This document shows, piece by piece, positions 48,284-57,064 of a DNA stretch of 64,000 nucleotides (positions within the stretch are counted from its first letter, which is position 1; each line of letters starts with the position of its first letter). The DNA lies in contig JAMOZY010000010.1 of NCBI GenBank assembly GCA_023667695.1, positions 1 to 64,000 on the forward strand, written 5' to 3'. The notes beneath the pieces were generated by a model. It saw only the letters and a list, made by a program, of their open reading frames with translations, was not told where the DNA came from and made no database searches. The position numbers and the translations under genes were made by a program. Source of the stretch: Clostridium sp. Its GTDB lineage: Bacteria > Bacillota > Clostridia > Lachnospirales > Lachnospiraceae.

Positions 48284-50096
48284 GAAAACCAAAGTGCTTA
48301 CATGGATTGCATTATTGCTTGTCTGTGTGGTACTGAATACAATCCTGCTGCATAAGCTTCCCATCCGGGAAGGCAGTTATCTAAAGGTGGGATGCTGTAT
48401 GCTGGTACTGGAGGTCATGGGTATCTGGTATCTGATGATGGATGATAAGCAGTATAAGGCAGACATGATTCCAATCACACCGGATATTAAAACTCCGGCA
48501 CCGGCAGGGCAGGGACAGCATGGGACCGCCAGATGGCTGAAGGAGAAGGAATATGACCGGGTATTTTCTTCCTGTGTCATTGATGGAGATACAACGGAAA
48601 TTGACCAGGGTGGTCTGGTCATCGGCAAGAAGGATTTGAAAAACGGAGGCGAGAAGGTCTATTACATCAAAGACTTTATCCATTCCCTGACCGTTGGCTC
48701 CACCCGTTCTGGCAAGACCCGGCATGAGGTACTGGAAACTATCGGGTTATGCGGGCTGGCAGGCGAGAGCATGGTGATTACGGATATCAAGGGTGAGCTA
48801 TATGATTATACGGCTCCTTTTTTACGGGAGCAGGGGTATGGGGTTTATGTCATGGATTATGATGAACCCGTGCGTTCCGATGCCAATAATCCGTTGCAGC
48901 CGGTGATTGACCGGATTGATGCAGAGGATGTTCCGGCTGCCATAGATGCCTGCTGGGATATCGTGTCTCAGTTGGTCGGGGAGGCGAAGGGAGAGCGTAT
49001 CTGGAATGATGGTGAATGCTCGGCTATTGCCGGAGCAATCATGGCGGTCTGCTATGATAACCGGATGCCGGACCGGCATAAATACCGGAATATGACCAAT
49101 GTATATCATTTTCTGGTGGAAATGTGTACACCCGTTGGCAAGCTTCTGCCCCTTAATTATTACCGGGCAGGTCTGCCGGATCAGCATCCCTGTAAGGCAG
49201 TGCTGGCAGTGGCCAATATTGCACCCAGCCGGACCAGAGGCTCTTTTTATACCTCAGCACTGCTGACCCTTCGGTTGTTTTCCAATCCTTATCTTTACAG
49301 TATCACAAGGGAATCCGGATATGAACTGGCGGACTTTGGAAGGCAGAAGACGGCATTATTCATTATCCTGCCGGAGGACCGGCAGACCTATCATGCAGTG
49401 GCGACCCTGTTCGTAACACAGATATACAGCCGGCTGTCCCGTCTGGCAAAGGAGGAGGGTGGTGTCCTGCCGGTTCCCGTGAATTTCATCTGTGATGAAT
49501 TCGGTAACTTTGCTAAGATACCGAACTTTATCCAGATGCTGACGGTTGCTGGCGGCAAACAGATTCGGTGGCATCTGTTCCTTCAGGACTATGCCCAGTT
49601 GGATGATGTCTATGGCAGGGAGGCCGCAAAAACCATCCGGGGCAACTGTGAGATTAAGGTATATCTGCGGTCGGCTGACCCGGATACCAGGGATATTATT
49701 TCAAAGGACCTGGGGAAATACACCACAAAGGGATATTCCTTAAGCTACAACAGGCATCGGGCAGAGAATTCATCCTCCAATACCAATCTGGTAGGCAGGG
49801 AGCTGCTGACCGGAGATGAGGTAGGAAGGATTCAACGGCCCTATTCCCTTATCATGTCATCGGCTTATCCGGCCATTCTGTATGCGCCGGACTTAAGTCA
49901 GTGGTCCTTCAATGAACGGTTTGGCATGGGGGATAAGGAACATAATGCAAGGCTGCGGCAACAGCGGCATGAACAGCGGCCGGTTCATCCGGTGGAGCAT
50001 GTGGCTTTGTGGGGTATCTGGAAGAACTACCAGAGGAAAGCACAAAATGAACTGAAAAAGCAAATAGAAGCAGGATTAGGAGGAATGGAAGAATGA
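48273..50096 (+). CDS. virD4: VirD4-type coupling protein
   Basis: 607 residues from ATG 48273 (GGAAGAGGA). Two N-terminal membrane segments (about 9-27, 37-54), Walker A GSTRSGKTRHEV (about 146-157), Walker B NFICDEFGNFA and a C-terminal motif PYSLIMSSAYPAILYAPDLSQW. A hexameric ATPase that hands the relaxase-DNA complex and protein substrates to the mating channel. Its neighbours form the transfer operon. Confidence 0.95.
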   Translation: MKDKKTKVLTWIALLLVCVVLNTILLHKLPIREGSYLKVGCCMLVLEVMGIWYLMMDDKQYKADMIPITPDIKTPAPAGQGQHGTARWLKEKEYDRVFSSCVIDGDTTEIDQGGLVIGKKDLKNGGEKVYYIKDFIHSLTVGSTRSGKTRHEVLETIGLCGLAGESMVITDIKGELYDYTAPFLREQGYGVYVMDYDEPVRSDANNPLQPVIDRIDAEDVPAAIDACWDIVSQLVGEAKGERIWNDGECSAIAGAIMAVCYDNRMPDRHKYRNMTNVYHFLVEMCTPVGKLLPLNYYRAGLPDQHPCKAVLAVANIAPSRTRGSFYTSALLTLRLFSNPYLYSITRESGYELADFGRQKTALFIILPEDRQTYHAVATLFVTQIYSRLSRLAKEEGGVLPVPVNFICDEFGNFAKIPNFIQMLTVAGGKQIRWHLFLQDYAQLDDVYGREAAKTIRGNCEIKVYLRSADPDTRDIISKDLGKYTTKGYSLSYNRHRAENSSSNTNLVGRELLTGDEVGRIQRPYSLIMSSAYPAILYAPDLSQWSFNERFGMGDKEHNARLRQQRHEQRPVHPVEHVALWGIWKNYQRKAQNELKKQIEAGLGGMEE

Positions 50097-50395
50097 ATGT
50101 AATACCTTTTATGTTATTGGCAAATGTAATGTTGACCGGGAATAAGATACTGGATTCTGTATTTGGACAGGGACTGCAGAATCTGTTTCAGGATGGAATC
50201 GGAGCCGGGCAGGTACTCGGCGGCTTAATCGTTATCGTCGTATTTATTGTCATCAGTATAAAAAAGTCAGCGGAAGAGGAGCAGGAACGGAAGCGGTATA
50301 CCAAGTGGCAGATTGCACTGGTGGTAATCCTTGTATTGATTGCATTAGCCCAGGATTTGTTTAACATGGTGCTGTCCTACTTTGGTAAGGGGTGA
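50093..50395 (+). CDS. Small two-helix channel protein (VirB2-like position)
   Basis: 100 residues. Hydrophobic segments around 40-58 (QVLGGLIVIVVFIVISI) and 71-93 (KWQIALVVILVLIALAQDLF), separated by a short charged turn. The stop of virD4 overlaps the start by four bases. Size and position just after virD4 fit a pilin- or Maff2-like subunit of the conjugation channel, but sequence alone does not prove it. Confidence 0.6.
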   Translation: MNVIPFMLLANVMLTGNKILDSVFGQGLQNLFQDGIGAGQVLGGLIVIVVFIVISIKKSAEEEQERKRYTKWQIALVVILVLIALAQDLFNMVLSYFGKG

Positions 50396-50401
50396 TGGGA
50401 T

Positions 50402-51262
50402 ATGTGGCAGATAGTGCAGGACTTTTTATGGAATCTGGTCTTTGGAGATCAGGGACTGAACTGGTTTTATCAATACAATAATTTGAGAACCTTGTTTTTC
50501 GCTCTGGATATTCAGCTTTTTTTTGATAATGTTGGAATCAGCATGAAGGCAGTCTGTAATACCATATACATTTATTCCTTTTATCTGATCATCTTAAAGT
50601 TTGTGAAAAAGGTATTGGATATCTATGCCCTTCAGACGGACGGAGATGCTGGGACGGATGTGTTTGTCGTAATTGCAAATTTCTGTAAGGCTATGGTGAT
50701 TGCTATGTCCTTTACAACCATATGGAACTGGCTGCTGGAAATCGTGATTGATTTTAGTATGGATTTGATAAATACCATGAATCTGGGAGGCGGTACTACT
50801 TTGATGAATGATATAAAGGCAATCGGGGAAGCTTCGCCGGATACACCACTATTTATAATCATTCCGATTTTTGTGGGACTGAACAATATTCTTCTTTTGT
50901 GTCAGCTAAAAAATGCTTTGGAGCTATGGATACTCCGGCTTGGTGTACCCCTTGCCTGCTGTGGGCTTCTGGATGCGGACCAGGGTGTTTATAAGCAGTA
51001 TATGCGCTCCCTGTTCAAGGCGGTGCTGACCATTGTTATACAGGTGTTCCTAATGAATCTGGCACTTTACCTGATGACATTTATCCGGTTGGATGATTTG
51101 GCAAATTCTGTCCTGCTGGGAGCATATGCAATTATGACAGTCGTAGTGGCATTTGCCACACCGAAGCTGCTTAGTGAATTCTTGGTACCAAAGCAGGGCG
51201 GTGGCGGTAAGGTCATGCAGGCGGTCTATATGGGTTCCTTCCTGTTAAGGGGTGTGATGTAG
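50402..51262 (+). CDS. VirB6/TrbL-like membrane protein
   Basis: 286 residues, ATG 50402 next to GGGGTGATGGG. Five or more membrane segments, including IAMSFTTIWNWLLEIVIDF and AVLTIVIQVFLMNLALYLM. This is the pattern of polytopic VirB6/TrbL components that line the inner-membrane pore. Tight operon on both sides. Confidence 0.75.
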   Translation: MWQIVQDFLWNLVFGDQGLNWFYQYNNLRTLFFALDIQLFFDNVGISMKAVCNTIYIYSFYLIILKFVKKVLDIYALQTDGDAGTDVFVVIANFCKAMVIAMSFTTIWNWLLEIVIDFSMDLINTMNLGGGTTLMNDIKAIGEASPDTPLFIIIPIFVGLNNILLLCQLKNALELWILRLGVPLACCGLLDADQGVYKQYMRSLFKAVLTIVIQVFLMNLALYLMTFIRLDDLANSVLLGAYAIMTVVVAFATPKLLSEFLVPKQGGGGKVMQAVYMGSFLLRGVM

Positions 51263-51484
51263 ATGGATACGTTAAAGGACCTGGTGGATGCCCTGATTAT
51301 CATTACACAATCCGCACTGGTTCTCCGGTTCATCATCTGCTGTATCAAGGAAACGGACCAGGAGGACCAGCCACAGATGTATAAGAAGCAGAAGCGTACC
51401 GCATTAATCGCTTTTCTTGTGATTCTCTGTATCTATGATATACCGAAGCTGCTGGAGCGTTACATGGGTGTTACCGGACGGTAA
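51263..51484 (+). CDS. Small membrane protein of the transfer operon
   Basis: 73 residues starting right after the TAG of the upstream gene. Two hydrophobic segments (about 9-26 and 48-60) with a polar loop EDQPQMYKKQKR. VirB3 or TcpE-like role is possible by position only. Confidence 0.6.
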   Translation: MDTLKDLVDALIIITQSALVLRFIICCIKETDQEDQPQMYKKQKRTALIAFLVILCIYDIPKLLERYMGVTGR

Positions 51485-51497
51485 GAAAGGATAGGCT

Positions 51498-51827
51498 ATG
51501 GAAGAAAAAGAAAACAGGTTATTTATTCCCCAGGGCTTAAAGCCGGAGCGGGAATGGTATGAAGGATTTGGAAGAAAGGAACTGATGCAGGCGGTCTATG
51601 GTTCCATTGGAGTCGTGGTATTGGCGGTCCTGGCTTATGGATTGACCGGACAGACACTATATGTAGTCATTATGCTGCTGTTTGGCGAGACTGGGGTAAT
51701 GGCTATGGTGACCCGGTCACCGGTGACGAATCTATCAGTATTCAGTCAGCTTCAGGCAGTCATCCGGTACTGGAAGGAACAGCAGCATTATTCATATAAG
51801 CAGATGCGGGAGGAGGAACCCTTATGA
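51498..51827 (+). CDS. PrgI-family protein
   Basis: 109 residues, AGAAAGGA before ATG 51498. Two closely spaced helices (about 34-50 and 52-68) flanked by LFIPQGLKPEREWYEGFGRKEL and SQLQAVIRYWKEQQHYSYKQM. These ends are typical of PrgI-type proteins that normally precede VirB4 directly. Here virB4 is 9.4 kb away, with cargo genes between. Confidence 0.75.
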   Translation: MEEKENRLFIPQGLKPEREWYEGFGRKELMQAVYGSIGVVVLAVLAYGLTGQTLYVVIMLLFGETGVMAMVTRSPVTNLSVFSQLQAVIRYWKEQQHYSYKQMREEEPL

Positions 51828-51915
51828 ACGAAGTTCATAACTATAAATGGGTTCCGACGATATGCCGCTGAGTGAAACGAGGGGGCAATACATATTATAC
51901 GAGGAGGAATGGGAA

Positions 51916-53613
51916 ATGATCTTATATATGTCAGATGAAGCACACAGGAGATGGCTGGCCGGATTGGAACCGGAAGAGGTTCATGAAATGCAGGGGAAGA
52001 ATCTGGACATGCAGACGGTAATCCGCCAGCAGCTCCAGCATATGGGGTCCGTATCCCATATCATTGTGGAAGCCGGGGCAGTCCGGATGGATACCTGGGA
52101 GCCAGCAGCGGAGGCGCTTCAGATTACCAGAAAGACACCGTTATTGCTGCTGACAGAGGATGCAGAGCTGGCAGATACCTTTATCCGGAAGGAGCATTAT
52201 GATATCCTGAATCGGGCGCATAAGGATGTCCGGGAGTTAGTCCGTGACTGGATAGCTCACTGTCTGTCCCGGGAAATCAAAGCATTGAACCATATATGGA
52301 TTGCCATAGCCGGGCTGACACCTGGTTGTGGCACCACCGCTCTTGCTCTGCATCTGGCAGCTTACATTCAGAAGCAAGGACAGGAGGTATCTGTTACGGA
52401 ACGGGCAAATGTATTCCGTCAGTTGGCAGAAGCCTATAGCTGGGAGGAAACTGCACCGGACAGCTATCAGTGGGGTGGAATCGTTTATAACCATAATCAG
52501 ATTGATGAAGAAAGTCCATTTACCATATTTGACCTGGGTGTCATGGCATCCGGCAGTCATGAGGTCTGGAAGCAGTGCCAGGTTAAGATACTGGTGGCGG
52601 ATGGGAAGCCCTATCGGATTTCAGAACTGGAAGAGCGTCTAAAGGAGCTTCAGAAATATTCAGGAGAGGTTATCCTGGCATTTACCTTTGTTCCGGAAGC
52701 GGAAAAGCCGGCATTAAGAAAGAAATATGCTTTCCAGCAGGTACGGGTCTGGTTCGTACCGATGGAACCGGATTTATTCCTTACCTCGGATGACTATGGG
52801 GAGCTGGTACAGGGATATGTGAAGCCAGTGCCGGAAGAACAAAAGCCCAAGAAGGTTATTTCCTTCCGGATGCCGAAGCTGGCCGGAAAGAAGAATCAGA
52901 TACTGGTCGGAGGAATCATTCTGCTGGCATTGTGGAGCGGCTTTGGACTGGCGGAGCGGATATTTGCCTTCTCTGCCTTTTTGGATGCCCGTAAGGAGCA
53001 GCAGATGACACAGGTAGCGGTAGAATCGATTCCAAGAATGGATTTCACTGCTATTACCCGCATCCGGCTGATGCTGGCGGAAGAGCAGGCAGAGCAGACT
53101 GCGGAAGCGAATCTGGAACAACAGGCGGAAGAAGGAGAATGGCAGGCAACAGAGGAAGCGGTAACAGAAGTACCGGAATCGGAAGGTATGACAGAAGCTT
53201 TAGCAGAAGGTGCGAAAGGTTCGGATGCTACAGGGATTCCGCAATCGGGAAATCAGCAGAATACTCAGTCATTGGCACAGATGCCGACGGGGGCAGAAGC
53301 TCCTGCTACGGAAGCACCCAGGCAGGAGGTAAGCGTGCCGCTAACGCCTTCCCTAAAGGGATACCAGGGGCAGATATATACCGGAAGCCAGGTGGTATCC
53401 ATCATGAATAAATTTGCAGGACAGCCGGTGGCTATGCATTTGATTACCCGCTCATCGGATGGATGGTATAACTATTCCGTTGGAGGAGGGGGCTTAGCGA
53501 CTGCATCGGCAGTCAGCTCCGGAACGGCCATGTTGGATACACAGTGCAGCTTCCTGTGCCAGGTGGTGCAGGTGAATGGGGAGGATGTGGGGCTGGAGTT
53601 TGTGCAGCAGTAG
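51916..53613 (+). CDS. Single-pass membrane protein with degenerate MinD-like P-loop
   Basis: 565 residues from ATG 51916 (GAGGAGG eight bases before); earlier in-frame ATG 51847 lacks a ribosome site. Residues 125-310 look like a MinD/SIMIBI-type NTPase fold: GLTPGCGTTALALHLA replaces the P-loop lysine by glycine, and FTIFDLGVMA takes the place of Walker B. A membrane segment at about 334-352 is followed by a Gln/Glu/Ala/Thr-rich spacer and an external SAF-like or beta domain (GYQGQIYTGSQVVSIMNKFAGQPVAMHLIT). It may anchor or scaffold the channel in the wall. Family not named with certainty. Confidence 0.6.
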   Translation: MILYMSDEAHRRWLAGLEPEEVHEMQGKNLDMQTVIRQQLQHMGSVSHIIVEAGAVRMDTWEPAAEALQITRKTPLLLLTEDAELADTFIRKEHYDILNRAHKDVRELVRDWIAHCLSREIKALNHIWIAIAGLTPGCGTTALALHLAAYIQKQGQEVSVTERANVFRQLAEAYSWEETAPDSYQWGGIVYNHNQIDEESPFTIFDLGVMASGSHEVWKQCQVKILVADGKPYRISELEERLKELQKYSGEVILAFTFVPEAEKPALRKKYAFQQVRVWFVPMEPDLFLTSDDYGELVQGYVKPVPEEQKPKKVISFRMPKLAGKKNQILVGGIILLALWSGFGLAERIFAFSAFLDARKEQQMTQVAVESIPRMDFTAITRIRLMLAEEQAEQTAEANLEQQAEEGEWQATEEAVTEVPESEGMTEALAEGAKGSDATGIPQSGNQQNTQSLAQMPTGAEAPATEAPRQEVSVPLTPSLKGYQGQIYTGSQVVSIMNKFAGQPVAMHLITRSSDGWYNYSVGGGGLATASAVSSGTAMLDTQCSFLCQVVQVNGEDVGLEFVQQ

Positions 53614-53653
53614 GATATATATAATTGATTCCTTATGAGAGATAGAAAATGCT

Positions 53654-53712
53654 AAATAGCAGTATATTTTGTTGCTATTTGTCGAAATGTAATAATTGTT
53701 ATTTCGACAAAT
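53654..53712. promoter_or_regulatory. Nested inverted repeats before the TIR gene
   Basis: Two overlapping repeats: AAATAGCA (53654-53661) with TGCTATTT (53673-53680), and ATTTGTCGAAAT (53677-53688) with ATTTCGACAAAT (53701-53712), a perfect 12-bp pair with a 12-base spacer. They share ATTT, so only one hairpin can form at a time in RNA. Operator for an unknown regulator or a terminator switch are both possible. Confidence 0.6.
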
Positions 53713-53752
53713 ATGATTAATAATTATATTAGCAATAATAGAAGAGGTGGAT

Positions 53753-54607
53753 ATGATGATTAATTTAATAATGGTGTATGCTGATAATACATGGGATCAA
53801 TCTCCTGCTTTTATTAATCAGGAGCGCTGTCTTACGGAATATATTCTTCCAGAATATAAAGAAAAATACTCAGATTTTTCAATGGAATCTATTGAATTTT
53901 TAAAACAACTGCCTTGTATATTCGCATATGAAAGGCAAAAAAAGAAAGATGCTGTGATTGGATGTATCAAAAATATTGAAGTACAGCAAACCAATGTTCG
54001 TATTGACTATGAAATAGGTGGAGAGAGCATTGCCTTTGACAATTTTATTCAATTATCCGGTTTTCTTGATATGGGTACATGGGAATGGAATAGAACTCAT
54101 TGGACGATAAAAAAGACTAATATAGATGATTTAAAACCATATTTTAAGAATAAATGTATAAATAGGCCTAAAGTATTTGTCTCTTATAGTTGGAATCCAC
54201 CGTCTAATCAACAAAATGTTTTTGAATTAATAAAAAGGTTAGAGCAAGATGAAATAAATGTTATATATGATAGGAAAGATTTATATCCTGGACAAGATAT
54301 GAATTATTTTATGGAAAGTGTACTTGTATCAGATGAAATAGATGCAGTAATTATTATTTGTAATAGAGATTATGCTGAGAAAGCCAATAATCGTAGTGGT
54401 GGGGTAGGTTATGAATCAGAGTTGATTTTAACAGAGATTAAGAGTAAGCCATTACAAAGAAAATACATTCCAGTTGTGATTGATTATAATGAGAATGGCG
54501 AATTACCACCTCCGAATTTTTTGAAGTCTCGATATTGTATAGATTTGTCAAAAGATACTGGATATGATGATTTGTTAAACGCAATTAGAGAGTTGAAAGA
54601 AAAATAG
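53753..54607 (+). CDS. TIR/SEFIR-domain protein, defence candidate
   Basis: 284 residues from ATG 53753 (AGAGG five bases before; the next ATG is adjacent). The C-terminal half starts with PKVFVSYSWNPPSNQQNVFELIKRL, the first strand and helix of TIR/SEFIR domains, and continues with VIYDRKDLYPGQDMNYFMESVL, AVIIICNRDYAEKA and GVGYESELILTEI, where the glutamate after GVGYE- is the likely NAD-cleaving residue. The N-terminal 140 residues are a separate beta-rich domain of unknown type. Low GC compared with the transfer genes on both sides points to recent gain. It is probably a defence effector, co-transcribed with the membrane gene 43 bases downstream. Confidence 0.8.
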   Translation: MMINLIMVYADNTWDQSPAFINQERCLTEYILPEYKEKYSDFSMESIEFLKQLPCIFAYERQKKKDAVIGCIKNIEVQQTNVRIDYEIGGESIAFDNFIQLSGFLDMGTWEWNRTHWTIKKTNIDDLKPYFKNKCINRPKVFVSYSWNPPSNQQNVFELIKRLEQDEINVIYDRKDLYPGQDMNYFMESVLVSDEIDAVIIICNRDYAEKANNRSGGVGYESELILTEIKSKPLQRKYIPVVIDYNENGELPPPNFLKSRYCIDLSKDTGYDDLLNAIRELKEK

Positions 54608-54650
54608 TTGAGTTATAGTATACTTTTAGTTTGAATTTAAGGAGAAATAT

Positions 54651-55169
54651 ATGGTTATTGCACAACTGATAGTGGATATTTTTACTTGTGTTGGTATTAT
54701 AATTGCATTATTTGAATTTCATTTACTTAAGAAATCGACACTTGCAGATTGTGAAAGAACACAAAAGCAGGCAACAATGGATCTTTATATTGAAATTAAA
54801 GAAGAATTGTATATAACTAATCAAGAAATATATAAACGTTTTAAAAGAAATATAGTAAATTATGAAGATATTGAGAATAATGAAGAGATGCTTGCAATGA
54901 TAAAAAGATATCTTAATATAATGGAGTTAATGGCAGCCGGTATAAATACAGGTATTTATAATATTGATGTGTTTGATAGACTATATGGCGATGTTACAGT
55001 TCGGTTAGCAGATCAGTTACAAGATTATATACATAATCGAAGAAAAAGGGTAAAAGCACCAGAACTATATCTTGATTTTGAGTTGCTTGTTGTGAAATTG
55101 AAAAAAATGCATGAAAAAAGAGGACAGTTATTAAACCCAGATGCTTCAATTAAGCATAAGATTTTATAA
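54651..55169 (+). CDS. DUF4760-like membrane protein, partner of the TIR gene
   Basis: 172 residues, AAGGAG before ATG 54651. One N-terminal membrane helix (VIAQLIVDIFTCVGIIIALFEF), then a helical cytoplasmic domain with EEMLAMIKRYLNIMELMAAGINTGIYNIDVFDRLYG, as in DUF4760 proteins. As AT-rich as the TIR gene and directly behind it. It could sense or execute at the membrane in an abortive-infection type system. The pairing has not been tied by me to any named system. Confidence 0.6.
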   Translation: MVIAQLIVDIFTCVGIIIALFEFHLLKKSTLADCERTQKQATMDLYIEIKEELYITNQEIYKRFKRNIVNYEDIENNEEMLAMIKRYLNIMELMAAGINTGIYNIDVFDRLYGDVTVRLADQLQDYIHNRRKRVKAPELYLDFELLVVKLKKMHEKRGQLLNPDASIKHKIL

Positions 55170-55232
55170 AAATTTATTATTATAGGGCAAATCTTATCTG
55201 CAACCGAAATATCGTACTGAATTATTATTGGG

Positions 55233-55293
55233 AAAGATATCCACAAAAAGAATTGAATTTTCTCGTTCTTTATTAAGTTTATTATGATATAAC
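55233..55293 (+). repeat. Relic of the toxin promoter region
   Basis: AAAGATATCCACAAAAAG…CGTTCTTTATT…TTATGATATAAC matches 55564-55631 with several changes. No toxin frame follows it, so it looks like a decayed second copy. The stretch 55170-55560 is otherwise AT-rich with no gene I can support. Confidence 0.55.
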
Positions 55294-55563
55294 GGATTAT
55301 AAAAGACACCTAAAGTATCAAAGCATTAATGAATAAGGTATTGTATCTTTTAAAGGATAAATTACTTTTTATTAAAAATTGGAAAAGTGATAAGTAAATC
55401 TAAAAGATGTATTATTAGAAGTATTGGTATGCTTTTCAGATTTAAAATACGTAATTGTATAAAATCAACAAAGTATTTGGTTTTTATATTAAAGGAGATA
55501 ATTATTTTCAATTGATTTGAAAATGTTATCCACAACCTAAGGTGAAATCAGCATTTTTGAACC

Positions 55564-55631
55564 AAAGATATCCACAAAAAAAATTGAGTTTTCCCGTTCT
55601 CAGCATTTATTGAATCTGCTATAATATAACC
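55564..55631 (+). promoter_or_regulatory. Promoter region of the type I toxin, second repeat copy
   Basis: TATAAT at 55620-55625 with a weak TTCTCA 17 bases upstream. The sequence is repeated at 55233-55293. Confidence 0.5.
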
Positions 55632-55670
55632 ATGGGAACGGTTGACCCCTTGAGAAAGGGGGAGATGCCT

Positions 55671-55772
55671 ATGTATGTTACATATGATGAATTAATCCAG
55701 ATTGGATTATTCCTGGTAGCTTTAGTAGGTCTTGTTTACAAGATAAAATCCGATAAAAAGGACAAAAAATAA
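55671..55772 (+). CDS. Holin-like type I toxin peptide
   Basis: 33 residues, MYVTYDELIQIGLFLVALVG plus a lysine-rich tail (KIKSDKKDKK). GGGGGAG stands six bases before ATG 55671. The layout (short start, one helix, basic end) is that of the putative holin-like toxins of Firmicutes, related to TxpA/BsrG-like systems. Its mRNA ends at a perfect terminator that is shared, from the other strand, with an antisense RNA. It probably damages the membrane when the antitoxin is lost and so stabilises the element. Confidence 0.8.
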   Translation: MYVTYDELIQIGLFLVALVGLVYKIKSDKKDKK

Positions 55773-55801
55773 TCCGCCCCTCTGCCAAAGGCGGATTATT
55801 T
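55768..55801. terminator. Shared terminator of toxin mRNA and antisense RNA
   Basis: AATAATCCGCC / GGCGGATTATT, 11-bp perfect stem. TTTT follows on the plus strand and TTTTTT on the minus strand. Confidence 0.85.
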
Positions 55802-55848
55802 TCTAAATAAACGCTATTTGCAAGGGGTGCAACCTAGTACCACCTTGT
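55768..55848 (-). ncRNA. Antisense RNA antitoxin
   Basis: A minus-strand promoter is formed by TTGAAT (55878-55883) and TAATAT (55855-55860) with a 17-base spacer. Transcription from about 55848 leftwards ends at the shared terminator, giving about 80 nt complementary to the 3' end of the toxin mRNA, as in txpA/ratA-like pairs. Confidence 0.6.
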
Positions 55849-55958
55849 AAGGTTATATTACCACATGCTTCATGAGAATTCAATCAAAAATAATCCGGCA
55901 TCTGCCATCCTTTGGCAGTAGCCCGTGATAGGATAAAAGAAAACAGGAGGGAAATGCT

Positions 55959-56882
55959 ATGAGGACAATGAAACGAAGATTATCTGCATATATGTTAACA
56001 GGATTTATGCTGGTTTCCATGTGTGGCTGCAATGCAAAACCAGAACCAGCAGAGGATGCTTCTGTTCTGACACCGACAGAGATTGAGACGGAAGCAGAAG
56101 AAATCACTCGGCTTGCCATAGAGACAGAAAGCTTCCACCTGGCATTTCAGATGGAACCGGGAGAGAGCAGGCAGCTGGATGTGGATACCGATTACAAGGG
56201 AAGTCTGGAGTATTTAAGCAGTGATGCAGCCATTGCAGCAGTGGATGCGGACGGAATGGTTACTGCTCTTGCAGATGGAACTGTTACGATGACGGTTATT
56301 GCCGGGAATGCAAAGAGGACTGCCAATGTCATTGTAAGGACTTCGGAGCTGGAAGCAGGGGAACCTCTGGAGGAAGCAACAGCAGAGCAGACAGCTGCTC
56401 CGGCTGAAGGCAGTACCCCGTCCGGTACGGTTGCCAGTGCGCAGACCTCCGGCACTACAGGAAATAATGGAACTGTTAATACAACAGCAGGCAGTGGAGC
56501 AGACAATACAGTGGTCTCTGCAGCAGGCGGTACAACCCCGGCAGAGCCAGCTCCAACGGCAACAGAAGCTCCGGCGTTCAATCCGGCAGATTATTACCTG
56601 GACTGGTATTACATTCAGGATCAGGTCAATGCAAGGTTGCAGGCAGATTATCCAAACTGTACGATTGGGGCTAGTACGTGGCATGGTAGTGGACCTGAAG
56701 TTGATGGGATAGAAGGTATGAGATGGACAAACGAATCCATGATTGATAATATGTATTTATATATAAAAGGTCATTTAACGGATGTAGATTCTACTTATTC
56801 CGGTTCAATGGGAATGTTTGTAAATAGTATTACAGTTAATCCCGATGGGAGCAGAACCATATCCGTTACGACTTACCATTAG
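55959..56882 (+). CDS. Lipoprotein with Ig-like (BIG2) domain
   Basis: 307 residues, AGGAGG before ATG 55959. Lipoprotein signal: AYMLTGFMLVSMCGCNAK, with the second cysteine after Gly as probable lipidation site (about residue 25). Residues about 65-127 form a BIG2-type Ig fold (LDVDTDYKGSLEYLSSDAAIAAVDADGMVTALADGTVTM). A Thr/Ala/Gly-rich spacer (130-200) leads to a C-terminal domain with DWYYIQDQVNARLQADYPNC. Surface protein, cargo of the ICE. Confidence 0.75.
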   Translation: MRTMKRRLSAYMLTGFMLVSMCGCNAKPEPAEDASVLTPTEIETEAEEITRLAIETESFHLAFQMEPGESRQLDVDTDYKGSLEYLSSDAAIAAVDADGMVTALADGTVTMTVIAGNAKRTANVIVRTSELEAGEPLEEATAEQTAAPAEGSTPSGTVASAQTSGTTGNNGTVNTTAGSGADNTVVSAAGGTTPAEPAPTATEAPAFNPADYYLDWYYIQDQVNARLQADYPNCTIGASTWHGSGPEVDGIEGMRWTNESMIDNMYLYIKGHLTDVDSTYSGSMGMFVNSITVNPDGSRTISVTTYH

Positions 56883-57064
56883 GAAATAGCACAATAGAAT
56901 AAAGTATGAGAAAAGGAAGTCAGACCGGCTTCCTTTTTTCGTTGCCACGCATCCGTAAGAAGCTGCCGGTAGCAGGTTCTATAGGCGGGAAAATTCAGGG
57001 AATACCCATAGGGGTGTCCCCTTTTATGATAGATATACAAAATTTAAGGAGAGTGACTTTAGAA

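Noticed and set aside
51824-51871. 15-residue ORF after the PrgI-like gene
   Set aside because: Too short, no domain; the next real gene has its own strong ribosome site at 51901-51907.
55632-55671. Longer toxin start at ATG 55632
   Set aside because: It lacks a ribosome site, while GGGGGAG is ideally placed for ATG 55671.
56906-57064. Upstream extension of the adhesin gene
   Set aside because: In-frame codons before 57065 would place 53 non-signal residues before a classical signal peptide, and no suitable ribosome site precedes ATG 56906.
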